NCBI RefSeq assembly: GCF_039521325.1
Contig: NZ_BAAACD010000016.1
From: Clostridium_X cadaveris
Lineage (GTDB): Bacteria > Bacillota > Clostridia > Clostridiales > Clostridiaceae
Direction: 5' to 3' (one strand)
Length of the DNA stretch: 64,000 nucleotides
Of the stretch, positions 17,270 through 24,530 are shown in pieces. The first letter of the stretch is position 1. The number at the start of each line of letters is the position of its first letter. The notes below the pieces were generated by a model that saw only the letters and a program-made list of their open reading frames with translations, searched no databases and had not been told where the DNA came from. The translations under genes and the position numbers were made by a program.

Positions 17270-17283
17270 TTGTTGATCAACAA
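17270..17283 (-). promoter_or_regulatory. 14-bp perfect palindrome upstream of the NhaC-type gene
   Basis: TTGTTGATCAACAA is a perfect palindrome 6 bp from the operator-like 17289-17310 sequence, in the 206-bp gap between the aldolase gene and the NhaC-type gene. It resembles a dimeric regulator site (its ends match Rex-like TTGTT/AACAA), but no regulator can be assigned. The rest of the gap is AT-rich with no gene. Confidence 0.4.
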
Positions 17284-17288
17284 AATCA

Positions 17289-17310
17289 TTTACTCGTTTA
17301 ACAATTAATT
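17289..17310 (-). promoter_or_regulatory. Operator-like repeat, copy 1 (nhaC-mtnK-mtnA)
   Basis: A 22-nt stretch with the core TCGTTTAACAATTAATT is repeated with one difference at 18074-18095. Here it lies upstream of the NhaC-type gene; the other copy sits on the deoR promoter. I infer a site for the DeoR-family protein encoded at 18119-18889. Confidence 0.6.
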
Positions 17311-17318
17311 ATTAAAGT

Positions 17319-17909
17319 TTACTCAAGTATAATAGGAGTTCCTGATGTCTTAGCATAATAATATATCTTTGCAGCATCCTCCACATATTCACTTGCAGTG
17401 TATGCCTCGTCCATATTTTTTCCACAGCTTATAGTACCGTGGTTTGCTAATAAACAAGAATTTCTATCTTCTAAATAAGGAAGTATCGCATCTCCTAATT
17501 CTGCGGATCCTGCAGGTTTGAAAGGTGCCACTTTGATATCTCCTCCCAAAAACGGTTTCATCTCTATTAAAATAAGAGGGATATCCTGTCTAGTTACAGC
17601 AAAGCTAGTTGCAAAAGGTGAATGCGTATGAACAATTGCATTGATATTAGGATACTTTTTATATATAGCCAAATGCATTTTCCATTCTGATGATGGTTTT
17701 TGATTTGGGTTTTTAGTTACTCCATTGCCTTCAACTTCAACTATATCTCCTTCAACCATTGTGTCGTAAGGAAGACTACTTGGTGTTATAAAGAAGCTGT
17801 TATCACTGCTATCTATCTTTCTCATACTTATGTTTCCGCTAGTTCCTGCTACTAATTTCTGGTTATAAAGTTTTTTTGCGGCTTTTAGCACAATTTTGTT
17901 TTCTTCCAT
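17319..17909 (-). CDS. Class II aldolase (5-deoxyribulose/methylthioribulose-1-P aldolase type)
   Basis: This 196-aa protein is a zinc-dependent class II (fuculose-phosphate-type) aldolase. It has AGTSGNISMR (phosphate loop), TPSSLPYD, SSEWKMHLAIYKKYP (catalytic Glu region), the zinc pair in VHTHSPFATSFA and a third zinc His in ANHGTISCG. Together with MtnK and MtnA homologues it matches the DHAP shunt, in which 5-deoxyribulose-1-P or methylthioribulose-1-P is split to dihydroxyacetone phosphate and acetaldehyde or methylthioacetaldehyde. AAAGGAGG lies 7 nt before the ATG. Activity on either sugar is inferred from context. Confidence 0.85.
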   Translation of the reverse strand: MEENKIVLKAAKKLYNQKLVAGTSGNISMRKIDSSDNSFFITPSSLPYDTMVEGDIVEVEGNGVTKNPNQKPSSEWKMHLAIYKKYPNINAIVHTHSPFATSFAVTRQDIPLILIEMKPFLGGDIKVAPFKPAGSAELGDAILPYLEDRNSCLLANHGTISCGKNMDEAYTASEYVEDAAKIYYYAKTSGTPIILE

Positions 17910-17941
17910 TTTTCCGCCTCCTTTCTCTACGTCATGTCAAC

Positions 17942-17970
17942 AATATACAACATTTTCTTTCAAAAGTAAA
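17942..17970 (-). promoter_or_regulatory. Putative promoter of the aldolase gene
   Basis: On the minus strand TTTACT (17970-17965), a 17-bp spacer and TATATT (17947-17942), about 30 bp upstream of the aldolase start. Confidence 0.45.
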
Positions 17971-18041
17971 TATATTTATGTGAGTTTTTGATATATTTTT
18001 TTGTTTTTTGTTGTTTATATTGTTTTATTAGGTCTTTTATA

Positions 18042-18070
18042 TTGTTTTTATTTGGTTTGTGTTATATAAT
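18042..18070 (+). promoter_or_regulatory. Promoter of the deoR-type regulator and adh
   Basis: TTGTTT (18042-18047), a 17-bp spacer and TATAAT (18065-18070). The operator-like repeat starts 4 bp downstream of the -10 box, over the expected transcription start. Confidence 0.7.
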
Positions 18071-18073
18071 GTG

Positions 18074-18095
18074 TTTATTCGTTTAACAATTAATT
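18074..18095 (+). promoter_or_regulatory. Operator-like repeat, copy 2 (deoR promoter)
   Basis: This 22-nt sequence matches 17289-17310 at 21 positions. It contains an imperfect dyad TGTT-A-N5-T-AACA (18072-18088). Placed immediately after the -10 box, it would let a bound repressor block transcription of deoR-adh, consistent with autoregulation. Confidence 0.65.
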
Positions 18096-18118
18096 TTAGT
18101 TATTAAGGAGACCCTGAA

Positions 18119-18889
18119 ATGTTGAAAATTGATAGACAAAGTAAGATACAAGAAGAGCTTAATTCTAATGGTAGTGTTTTAATATCTGAATTAAGCCAGC
18201 AATTATGCTGTAGTGAAGAAACAATTAGACGTGATTTAAAAGAAATGGAACAAGACCATAAATTAGTTCGAATTCATGGTGGTGCATATCTCCCTGAGAA
18301 ATGTACAAAAGGAATTCCATTACAGCTTAGACAAATCTATTTCGTAAAAGAAAAGACAATGATGTCAAAACATATTATTAATACTTATATAGAAGAAAAT
18401 GATTTATTACTGTTAGACTCTAGCAGTACATGTTTAACATTAGCTCAAGAATTAATCTTGGCTAATATCAATGTTACTATAGTAACTAATTCATTAAAAA
18501 TTTGTAACCTATGCAATGAAGCTACTTCAAACGTTAAAGTTGTATGTCTAGGAGGAACCTTGGTTACAAGAAATAGTTCTTTTGTTGGTTACAGAACCAC
18601 TGAAGCTCTACAATACTTTGTGGCAGATAAAAGTTTTATAAGCTGCCCTTCTGTAGATATAAACTATGGACTTGTTGACAATAATGTCAATGAAGGTATG
18701 GTTAGAGCATGTATGCTTAAGCAATCTAGAAAAAACTTTTTGGTAGTAGATCACACCAAGTTTTCAGAATCAACAAATTCTATCTTTGCTGATTTAAGCA
18801 ATATAGATGTTATAGTGACTGATAAAAAGTTAAGTTCTAATTGGGAAGATAAGTGTTCATCTCTAAACATTAAATTAGACTACATTTAA
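18119..18889 (+). CDS. DeoR-family transcriptional repressor of the salvage cluster
   Basis: This 256-aa protein has an N-terminal DeoR helix-turn-helix (VLISELSQQLCCSEETIRRDLKEME, residues about 20-44; HGGAYLP follows) and a C-terminal sugar-phosphate-sensing DeoRC domain (DLLLLDSSSTCLTLAQEL, VTNSLKICNL, VDHTKFSES). Such regulators normally release DNA when they bind a phosphorylated sugar. It is divergent from the aldolase operon and co-directional with the alcohol dehydrogenase 48 bp downstream. The predicted ligand is a 5-deoxypentose phosphate intermediate, an inference from context. AAGGAG precedes the ATG. Confidence 0.9.
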   Translation: MLKIDRQSKIQEELNSNGSVLISELSQQLCCSEETIRRDLKEMEQDHKLVRIHGGAYLPEKCTKGIPLQLRQIYFVKEKTMMSKHIINTYIEENDLLLLDSSSTCLTLAQELILANINVTIVTNSLKICNLCNEATSNVKVVCLGGTLVTRNSSFVGYRTTEALQYFVADKSFISCPSVDINYGLVDNNVNEGMVRACMLKQSRKNFLVVDHTKFSESTNSIFADLSNIDVIVTDKKLSSNWEDKCSSLNIKLDYI

Positions 18890-18937
18890 TAAATAAGCTC
18901 CATTTACATAGCTTACTATAATTATAGGAGGCTTATT

Positions 18938-20104
18938 ATGATAAATTTTCAATACAATAATCCTGCAAGAGTTATTTTTGGTGATGGTGCTGAAAAATCA
19001 ATAGAGGCACTTTTCGTAGAATATAATGTTAAATCTTTGCTTTTAGTTTATAGTGGATCCTTTATTAAGGATCTTGGAATATGGGATACTGTTCATTCAA
19101 CTTGTAAAAAGTTAAATATAGCTTTTTATGAAGAAGGCAATGTTGTGCCTAACCCTAAGATAGAATTAGTTAGGAATTTAGTTTCTCTAGGCAAATCAAA
19201 GTCAGTAGATTTTGTTCTAGCTGTAGGAGGAGGAAGTTCAATAGATACTGCTAAGGCTGTATCTATTGGAGTTCCTTATGATGGAGATGTATGGGATTTC
19301 TTTGAAGGAAAAAGTAACATAAAAGAAGCTCTTCCAATAGGCGTTATTACCACCTTGCCTTCAAGTGGATCTGAAACTTCAAATTGCTCAATTATATCTA
19401 ACGGAATTTTAAAAGTTGGAGTTGAAAGTGATTTAATAATCCCTAAATTTGCAGTGATGAATCCTAGGTTTACAATGGGACTTCCACCTTACCAAACATC
19501 TTGTGGACTAGCAGATATACTTTCTCATCTATTAGAGCGTTACTTTACAGATGTAGAAAATGTTGATACTACTGACTATTTAATTGAAGGAGCAGTTAAA
19601 GCATTAATGCTTAATGCTGAAAGACTTATGATGAACCCAAAAGATTATAATGCTCGTGCTGAAGTTCAATGGCTAGCATCCATAGCTCACAATAATCTTT
19701 TAGATACAGGAAGAATTAGTGATTGGGGATCTCATAGAATAGAACATGAGTTAAGTGCACAATATGGTATAACTCATGGTGAAGGAATGTCAGTAGTTCT
19801 AGTTGCTTGGACTCATTATATGGCATTAAATAAACCCAAAAAATTAGCTCAGTTAGCTAATAGATTATACGGAATTGATTATCACAATTATACAGAAAAG
19901 GAGATGGCCTTAATTCTTTCTAAGAAATTAAAAGAGTTCTTCTCATCTCTTAATCTAAAAACAACTCTTAGTGAACTAAATATTGGTGATGAACATTTTG
20001 AGGAAATGGCTCTAAGAGCTACAAATAATAATACCTCTACAGTAGGTCATTATATTCCTCTAGATAAAAATAAATTTATAGATATTTTGCATTTAGCCAA
20101 ATAA
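18938..20104 (+). CDS. Iron-containing alcohol dehydrogenase (BdhA/YqhD-like)
   Basis: This 388-aa group III alcohol dehydrogenase has the nucleotide site LAVGGGSSIDTAKA (residues about 93-106), metal ligands in CGLADILSHLLERY and HGEGMSVVLVAW, and the SSGSETSN motif. The family reduces aldehydes to alcohols with NAD(P)H. Coming directly after deoR and divergent from aldolase-nhaC-mtnK-mtnA, it fits reduction of the acetaldehyde or 2-methylthioacetaldehyde released by the aldolase; this role is inferred. TAGGAGG lies 8 nt before the ATG, and a strong terminator follows. Confidence 0.9.
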   Translation: MINFQYNNPARVIFGDGAEKSIEALFVEYNVKSLLLVYSGSFIKDLGIWDTVHSTCKKLNIAFYEEGNVVPNPKIELVRNLVSLGKSKSVDFVLAVGGGSSIDTAKAVSIGVPYDGDVWDFFEGKSNIKEALPIGVITTLPSSGSETSNCSIISNGILKVGVESDLIIPKFAVMNPRFTMGLPPYQTSCGLADILSHLLERYFTDVENVDTTDYLIEGAVKALMLNAERLMMNPKDYNARAEVQWLASIAHNNLLDTGRISDWGSHRIEHELSAQYGITHGEGMSVVLVAWTHYMALNKPKKLAQLANRLYGIDYHNYTEKEMALILSKKLKEFFSSLNLKTTLSELNIGDEHFEEMALRATNNNTSTVGHYIPLDKNKFIDILHLAK

Positions 20105-20154
20105 TCATAGATTAAAAAATATTGTACCCTAATTGCACAATGTCTACACTAGCG

Positions 20155-20180
20155 GCCTATCAATTTTGATAGGCTTTTTT
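20155..20180 (+). terminator. Terminator after the alcohol dehydrogenase
   Basis: GCCTATCAA (20155-20163) pairs with TTGATAGGC (20166-20174), followed by TTTTTT. Confidence 0.9.
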
Positions 20181-20204
20181 ATGCTCTAAAAAGAAAAATA
20201 TTTG

Positions 20205-20233
20205 TTTCAAAAAGAACATATGTTTGGTATACT
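20205..20233 (+). promoter_or_regulatory. Promoter of the radical-SAM DNA-metabolism operon with LexA-like box
   Basis: TTTCAA (20205-20210), a 17-bp spacer and TATACT (20228-20233). The spacer holds GAACATATGTTT (20214-20225), which matches the Gram-positive LexA/DinR operator GAAC-N4-GTTC except for the last base and fits the clostridial form GAAC-N4-GTTT. Repression by LexA would be direct steric block. Confidence 0.65.
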
Positions 20234-20252
20234 AGTAGTAGAGGTGATTGTG

Positions 20253-21554
20253 ATGGATATAAAAGAAAAATTGGAGATTCTTTCAGATGCAGCTAAGTAT
20301 GATGTATCATGTTCATCATCAGGCTCCAATAGGAAATCTTCCAAAGGTTCTCTTGGGGATGCTTCAGCGTGTGGAATTTGCCATAGCTTTACACCTGATG
20401 GAAGATGTATATCCTTGTTAAAAATATTGCTTACAAACTATTGCATTTATGACTGCGCTTACTGCATAAATAGAAAATCAAATGATGTGAGACGTGCATC
20501 CTTTACAGTAGATGAAGTTGTTGATTTAACTATAAATTTTTATAGACGCAATTATATAGAAGGTTTATTTTTAAGTTCTGCCATTATAAAAAATCCTAAC
20601 CATACCATGGAAATGCTTACAAATGTAGTTGAACGTTTAAGGCTTAGAGAAAGCTTTAATGGATATATTCATCTTAAAGCAATACCTGGTGCTGATGATG
20701 CTCTTGTAAAGAGAGCCGGTTCTTTTGTAGACAGAATGAGTGTAAATGTAGAACTTCCTTCAAATGATTCTCTAAAGCTTTTAGCTCCAGACAAAGAGAG
20801 CAAAAATATATTTACTCCTATGTCTCTAATTTCTAAATCTATAATTCAAAATAACGATGATAGAAAAATTTTTAGAAAAGCCCCTTTGTTCGTTCCTGGA
20901 GGGCAAAGCACTCAGATGATTGTTGGTGCTACAAAAGAAACAGATTTAAAAATCCTAAATCTCTCCGAAAATCTGTATGATAAATACAAATTAAAAAGAG
21001 TTTACTACTCAGCTTATGTTCCTGTGAATAGCGGCAAACTCCTTCCAGAAGTTACTCAGCCTCCAACTTTAAGAGAGCACAGACTTTATCAAGCTGATTG
21101 GCTTTTGAGACTTTACGGATTTAACGTAAATGAGATTTTAAATGATAAAAATCCTAACTTAGACGTGAATGTAGACCCTAAATGTCTTTGGGCTTTAAAC
21201 AATTTAGATAAATTCCCTATGGAAATAAATAAAGCCTCCTATGAAACATTAATAAGAATTCCAGGTATAGGTTTTAGGGGTGCTAGGAAAATAATAAGTG
21301 CCAGAAGACTTGGTCCACTTACCTTTGAAGATCTCAGAAAAATGAATATAACACTAAAAAGAGCTGTGTACTTTATAACCTGCAGCGGAAGATACTATGG
21401 TGATATAAAGTTTAGAGAAGATACCTTATATAGGGCATTAAGTCCAAATGTAGATCTAACTGCTGATTCTGAAAAGCCTTTTGAACAGCTTTCCTTTTTC
21501 TCTCAAACAGTACTTACTTCAATAACAAGCACAAAAATTACGGGGGAAATGTAA
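20253..21554 (+). CDS. Putative DNA modification/repair radical SAM protein
   Basis: This 433-aa radical-SAM protein has the cluster motif CIYDCAYC (Cys-x3-Cys-x2-Cys, about residue 67), preceded by an unusual Cys-containing ACGICHSF. It ends with helix-hairpin-helix-like DNA-binding sequence (LIRIPGIGFRGARKIISARR). This is the family found beside a uracil-DNA-glycosylase-like protein and thought to act in DNA metabolism; its reaction is unknown. ATG 20253 follows AGAGGTGA; an ATG at 20202 would lie upstream of the promoter. The partner gene follows 1 bp after the stop. Confidence 0.88.
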   Translation: MDIKEKLEILSDAAKYDVSCSSSGSNRKSSKGSLGDASACGICHSFTPDGRCISLLKILLTNYCIYDCAYCINRKSNDVRRASFTVDEVVDLTINFYRRNYIEGLFLSSAIIKNPNHTMEMLTNVVERLRLRESFNGYIHLKAIPGADDALVKRAGSFVDRMSVNVELPSNDSLKLLAPDKESKNIFTPMSLISKSIIQNNDDRKIFRKAPLFVPGGQSTQMIVGATKETDLKILNLSENLYDKYKLKRVYYSAYVPVNSGKLLPEVTQPPTLREHRLYQADWLLRLYGFNVNEILNDKNPNLDVNVDPKCLWALNNLDKFPMEINKASYETLIRIPGIGFRGARKIISARRLGPLTFEDLRKMNITLKRAVYFITCSGRYYGDIKFREDTLYRALSPNVDLTADSEKPFEQLSFFSQTVLTSITSTKITGEM

Positions 21555-21555
21555 T

Positions 21556-22302
21556 ATGATTAAAACTTTAATATTTGATGCTTCCTTCGAAGGATTTCTT
21601 ACAGCTATTTACGATAGTTTCTATCTACGAACCATGAATGTAGAAATTCATAGCGTTATAACTCATTGCTCAAACTTTTTAAACATGGAAGTACTTGTAG
21701 AAACTGACGAAATAAAAGCACAAAAAGTATACAGATCCATTGAAACTAAGTTAAATAAAGATATATTAAGGCAAGTTTATTATCTCTATCTTTACGATAC
21801 AAATGCCTCATTTACATTAGCTTTTAAATATCTAAAACTAGCTTTTAAGTATGGATCTTCTATTTCACTAGCAAAAAATAATGATATTATAATTTTGGTA
21901 GATAAATATTGCCGCAGAGTCACTCTTGAAGCTCATAGATTCACAGGATTTGTTCGATTTAAAGAGGTTTCTCCAATGGTATTTTATTCAAAGATAACTC
22001 CTGACTATAACATTCTCCCCCTTCTTATAAATCATTTTGCAAATAGATTTAGTGACCAAAATTTTATAATTCATGATCACACTAGGGAGCTAGCCATATT
22101 TTATAACAAGGAGGAATCCATAATAGCTCCGCTTTCCCAAGAAAAAGGTGATGAGCTATCTAATAGTTCTATTAATGAGGATTATGAAGAGCTTTGGAAA
22201 AGTTTCTATAAATCCACTACTATAAAAGAGCGGCTTAATCCACGCCAGCAAAGGGGTTATATGCCTAAAAGATATTGGGTAAATTTAAACGAGCTATCCT
22301 AG
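21556..22302 (+). CDS. UDG-linked DNA metabolism protein (DUF4130-type partner of the radical SAM protein)
   Basis: This 248-aa protein belongs to the family always paired with the preceding radical-SAM protein; in other genomes it is fused to a uracil-DNA-glycosylase domain. Visible features are ASFEGFLTAIYDSFY at the N-terminus, RVTLEAHRFTGFVRFKE and HDHTRELAIFYN in the middle, and PRQQRGYMPKRYWVNLNE at the C-terminus. The glycosylase domain is absent here. It starts 1 bp after the previous stop, so the two are translationally coupled. The biochemical role is unknown; damage-inducible expression is suggested by the shared LexA-like box. Confidence 0.85.
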   Translation: MIKTLIFDASFEGFLTAIYDSFYLRTMNVEIHSVITHCSNFLNMEVLVETDEIKAQKVYRSIETKLNKDILRQVYYLYLYDTNASFTLAFKYLKLAFKYGSSISLAKNNDIIILVDKYCRRVTLEAHRFTGFVRFKEVSPMVFYSKITPDYNILPLLINHFANRFSDQNFIIHDHTRELAIFYNKEESIIAPLSQEKGDELSNSSINEDYEELWKSFYKSTTIKERLNPRQQRGYMPKRYWVNLNELS

Positions 22303-22327
22303 TTGCTAGGATAACTCGTTTAGATTT
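22288..22327 (+). terminator. Terminator of the radical-SAM operon
   Basis: AACGAG and ATCCTA pair with TAGGAT and CTCGTT across 22288-22320, followed by TAGATTTT. The stem includes the stop codon. Confidence 0.75.
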
Positions 22328-22465
22328 TCAATTATTAACTTTTATTTTAAAACAAGTCTTTATATAGTTTGTCATTATGCTTAACGGATTATTAGGCATG
22401 AATTTAATTGTCAGTACTACGAAAATAATAGTAGCAGATATAATTATTATATCTTTGAAATCCAT
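22328..22465 (-). CDS. Small membrane protein (45 aa) at the end of the ABC operon
   Basis: Read directly from the minus strand, an ATG at 22465 opens a 45-codon frame: MDFKDIIIISATIIFVVLTI, then KFMPNNPLSIMTNYIKTCFK, then IKVNN, ending at TGA 22330-22328. It has one membrane segment and a basic C-terminal tail. It starts 3 bp after the stop of the ABC permease gene, with AGGAAAG in front, so it is very likely translated with that operon. No family recognised. It may be a small accessory subunit of the ABC-2 transporter. Confidence 0.6.
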   Translation of the reverse strand: MDFKDIIIISATIIFVVLTIKFMPNNPLSIMTNYIKTCFKIKVNN

Positions 22466-22468
22466 AAG

Positions 22469-23143
22469 CTACTCTTTCCTCTCTTCATAAAGCTTTGATG
22501 ATATTATAAGTGATATCTCCATTATAAGAAGTACTACCGCTACTATCATCACCCCAAAAGCCAAAGAATTATTTTCTATCATTGTTCCTATATATTTTAT
22601 TTTTTCTATAAGTTCTGGTCTATCTTTTATAAGGGTTGTTCCTCCAACTGCTATTATAGGTATTAAAAATATAGGAAACATTGCATACATCTTTGCCTTT
22701 GTGTACCCAAATTTAAAGTATATTGGTAATTGTAATGAAGCTAAAACTATATATATTCCGAACATGATTGCTGCAGTAAAAGCTATTTCTTCTATGCTCA
22801 TTCCGAAACTCATTATCTTATTTAAAACTATACAGCTTATTAAAGAAATAACTCCACTCAATATTCCAAGTCCTATAGTGAAAAGATATCTTCCTCTCAC
22901 TATAATCTTCCTATTCAAAGATAGAGTACCATAAAAGTTATCTATTCCATTCTTTTCTTGCAATACAAATGGGTAGCTCAAAACCATAACCCCATATATG
23001 CCCATCATGCCCAAAATCATTATTACATTCTTATTCATTACTGAGATAAATATACTCATTACTAAAAGCAAGGCTATGTTCTTAACCAAATAGCTTTTTA
23101 TCATCATAAAATCTAGTTTACAACACTTAATTGTCTTTTCCAT
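22469..23143 (-). CDS. ABC-2 type transporter permease
   Basis: This 224-aa protein has about six membrane segments (around residues 20-55, 80-110, 118-140, 150-170, 193-215) with the layout of ABC-2 permeases. A soluble EKNGIDNFYGTLSLNRKIIV segment follows the second helix, as in the YtrC/BcrB-like exporters regulated by GntR proteins. It starts 1 bp after the ATPase gene stop. It is the membrane channel for the ATPase at 23145-23999; the substrate is unknown, often cell-envelope antibiotics or peptides. Confidence 0.83.
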   Translation of the reverse strand: MEKTIKCCKLDFMMIKSYLVKNIALLLVMSIFISVMNKNVIMILGMMGIYGVMVLSYPFVLQEKNGIDNFYGTLSLNRKIIVRGRYLFTIGLGILSGVISLISCIVLNKIMSFGMSIEEIAFTAAIMFGIYIVLASLQLPIYFKFGYTKAKMYAMFPIFLIPIIAVGGTTLIKDRPELIEKIKYIGTMIENNSLAFGVMIVAVVLLIMEISLIISSKLYEERKE

Positions 23144-23144
23144 A

Positions 23145-23999
23145 CTAATGATCCTCCTTATTCATATAAACTACAATATCATCCAAAGTAGCTTTTTCTG
23201 TTATAACGTGATTCGAAAATCCTCTTAAATTTTCTACATCTATAAGTCCTTCAAAACCTGTTGAATGTTCTCTTAATCCTATAATATTTTTCTTGTCTGA
23301 AAGCATTATGTCATCATTTCCACCCTTTATTATGCAATACTTTTCTAAAAGTTCATCCTTCGTGCCAGTGTAGATGATTTTCCCCTTCCTTATAAAGGTT
23401 ATATAATCAGCTATCTTTTCTAAATCAGAAGTTATATGAGTTGAAAATATTACACTTCTATCACCATCTTGAATGTACTCCCCTAAAAGCTCTATAAATT
23501 CATCTCTAGCTACTGGGTCAAGTCCCCCTGTTGGCTCATCTAGTATAAGGACTTTTGCGTTGTGAGAAAATGCAACAGCTATCATAAGCTTCATCTTCAT
23601 ACCCCTGGATAAGTCTTTTACCTTTTTGCTTCTAGAAAGTCCAAATCTTTTAAGATAAGAATCAAAAACTTTACCATCCCATTTCTTATAGAACATACCT
23701 ACAGCTTTTTCTACATCATTTAAATTCCACTCATCTATATAATAGGGCTGATCAAATACTACAGCCACTTCCTCTTTTACTTTTGACTCATCATCTATAT
23801 TGTCTAGTCCTAAAACCTTTATAGTTCCACTATCACGTTTAAGCATATTTAAAATAAGCTTTATTGTTGTAGTTTTACCTGCTCCATTAGGACCTATGAA
23901 TCCCATAATGTATCCCTTTGGTAATTCGAAAGACACATCATTAAGTGTAAATTCCTTGAATCTTTTTGTAACATTTTTAATTTCTATAGCATTACTCAT
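23145..23999 (-). CDS. ABC transporter ATP-binding protein (BcrA/YtrB-like)
   Basis: This 284-aa ATPase has Walker A GPNGAGKTTT (residues 36-45), signature DLSRGMKMKL, Walker B VLILDEPTGGLDP and the switch His in FSTHITSD. The ABC domain fills residues 5-220 and a short C-terminal extension follows, as in ABC-2 exporters. It overlaps the GntR gene by 8 bp and precedes the permease by 1 bp. The order GntR-ATPase-permease matches the ytr type of operon, induced by cell-wall-active agents in other Firmicutes. Confidence 0.9.
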   Translation of the reverse strand: MSNAIEIKNVTKRFKEFTLNDVSFELPKGYIMGFIGPNGAGKTTTIKLILNMLKRDSGTIKVLGLDNIDDESKVKEEVAVVFDQPYYIDEWNLNDVEKAVGMFYKKWDGKVFDSYLKRFGLSRSKKVKDLSRGMKMKLMIAVAFSHNAKVLILDEPTGGLDPVARDEFIELLGEYIQDGDRSVIFSTHITSDLEKIADYITFIRKGKIIYTGTKDELLEKYCIIKGGNDDIMLSDKKNIIGLREHSTGFEGLIDVENLRGFSNHVITEKATLDDIVVYMNKEDH

Positions 24000-24375
24000 A
24001 ATTCTCTTCCTCCAACATCATACTAAACATTTCTGTAAGTTCACTTTTACTAATTTTCGCTATTCTGCCTTTGTTAAATGCATTTATAAATGATTCCTCT
24101 ATTTCCCTAAGTAGCTGCTCTCTTATCATGTCATTATTTTGAGGAAGCACATAGCATCCTTTGCCTTGAACATTGGTGACAAAACCCTCTTGCTGTAAAT
24201 CATTATAAGCTCTGGTCGTTGTAATAACGCTTATCTTTAAATCCTTTGCTAGCTGCCTTATAGATGGAAGCATATCCCCTTCAGCTACTTCTCCTGAAAG
24301 TATAGCTTCTTTTATTTGTTCTTTTATCTGTTCATAGATTGGCATGCCACTGCTATTTGATATTATTATTCTCAT
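23992..24375 (-). CDS. GntR (YtrA-subfamily) transcriptional regulator
   Basis: This 127-aa protein is an YtrA-type GntR regulator. The winged helix spans residues about 7-72 (GMPIYEQIKEQIKEAILSGE, PSIRQLAKDLKISVITTTRA, GFVTNVQGKGCYV), and a short helical C-terminal dimer region replaces a ligand domain. ATG 24375 follows GGTGAGG by 6 nt; the in-frame GTG at 24387 is itself part of that ribosome site. It heads the ABC operon and probably represses it. Confidence 0.88.
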   Translation of the reverse strand: MRIIISNSSGMPIYEQIKEQIKEAILSGEVAEGDMLPSIRQLAKDLKISVITTTRAYNDLQQEGFVTNVQGKGCYVLPQNNDMIREQLLREIEESFINAFNKGRIAKISKSELTEMFSMMLEEENYE

Positions 24376-24481
24376 ATTTATCCTCACCTTATAGTTTTAT
24401 CTGTTATTACCGTTCATACTGTTTATATTCTATATATACACTATAATCTCACTTGATAATTTTGTCAACAGAATCTTTTCC

Positions 24482-24508
24482 AAAAATAAAGAAGGCGTTA
24501 CCGCCTTC
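24482..24508 (-). terminator. Terminator of the glycogen operon
   Basis: On the minus strand GAAGGCG pairs with CGCCTTC around a GTAA loop, followed by TTTATTTTTG. Confidence 0.88.
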
Positions 24509-24530
24509 TAACAATAAGATCATCTATATT

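Noticed and set aside
17289..18095. The two 22-nt repeats as ends of a mobile element flanking the aldolase gene
   Set aside because: They are direct, short and not accompanied by a transposase or target duplications; the position over a promoter fits an operator better.
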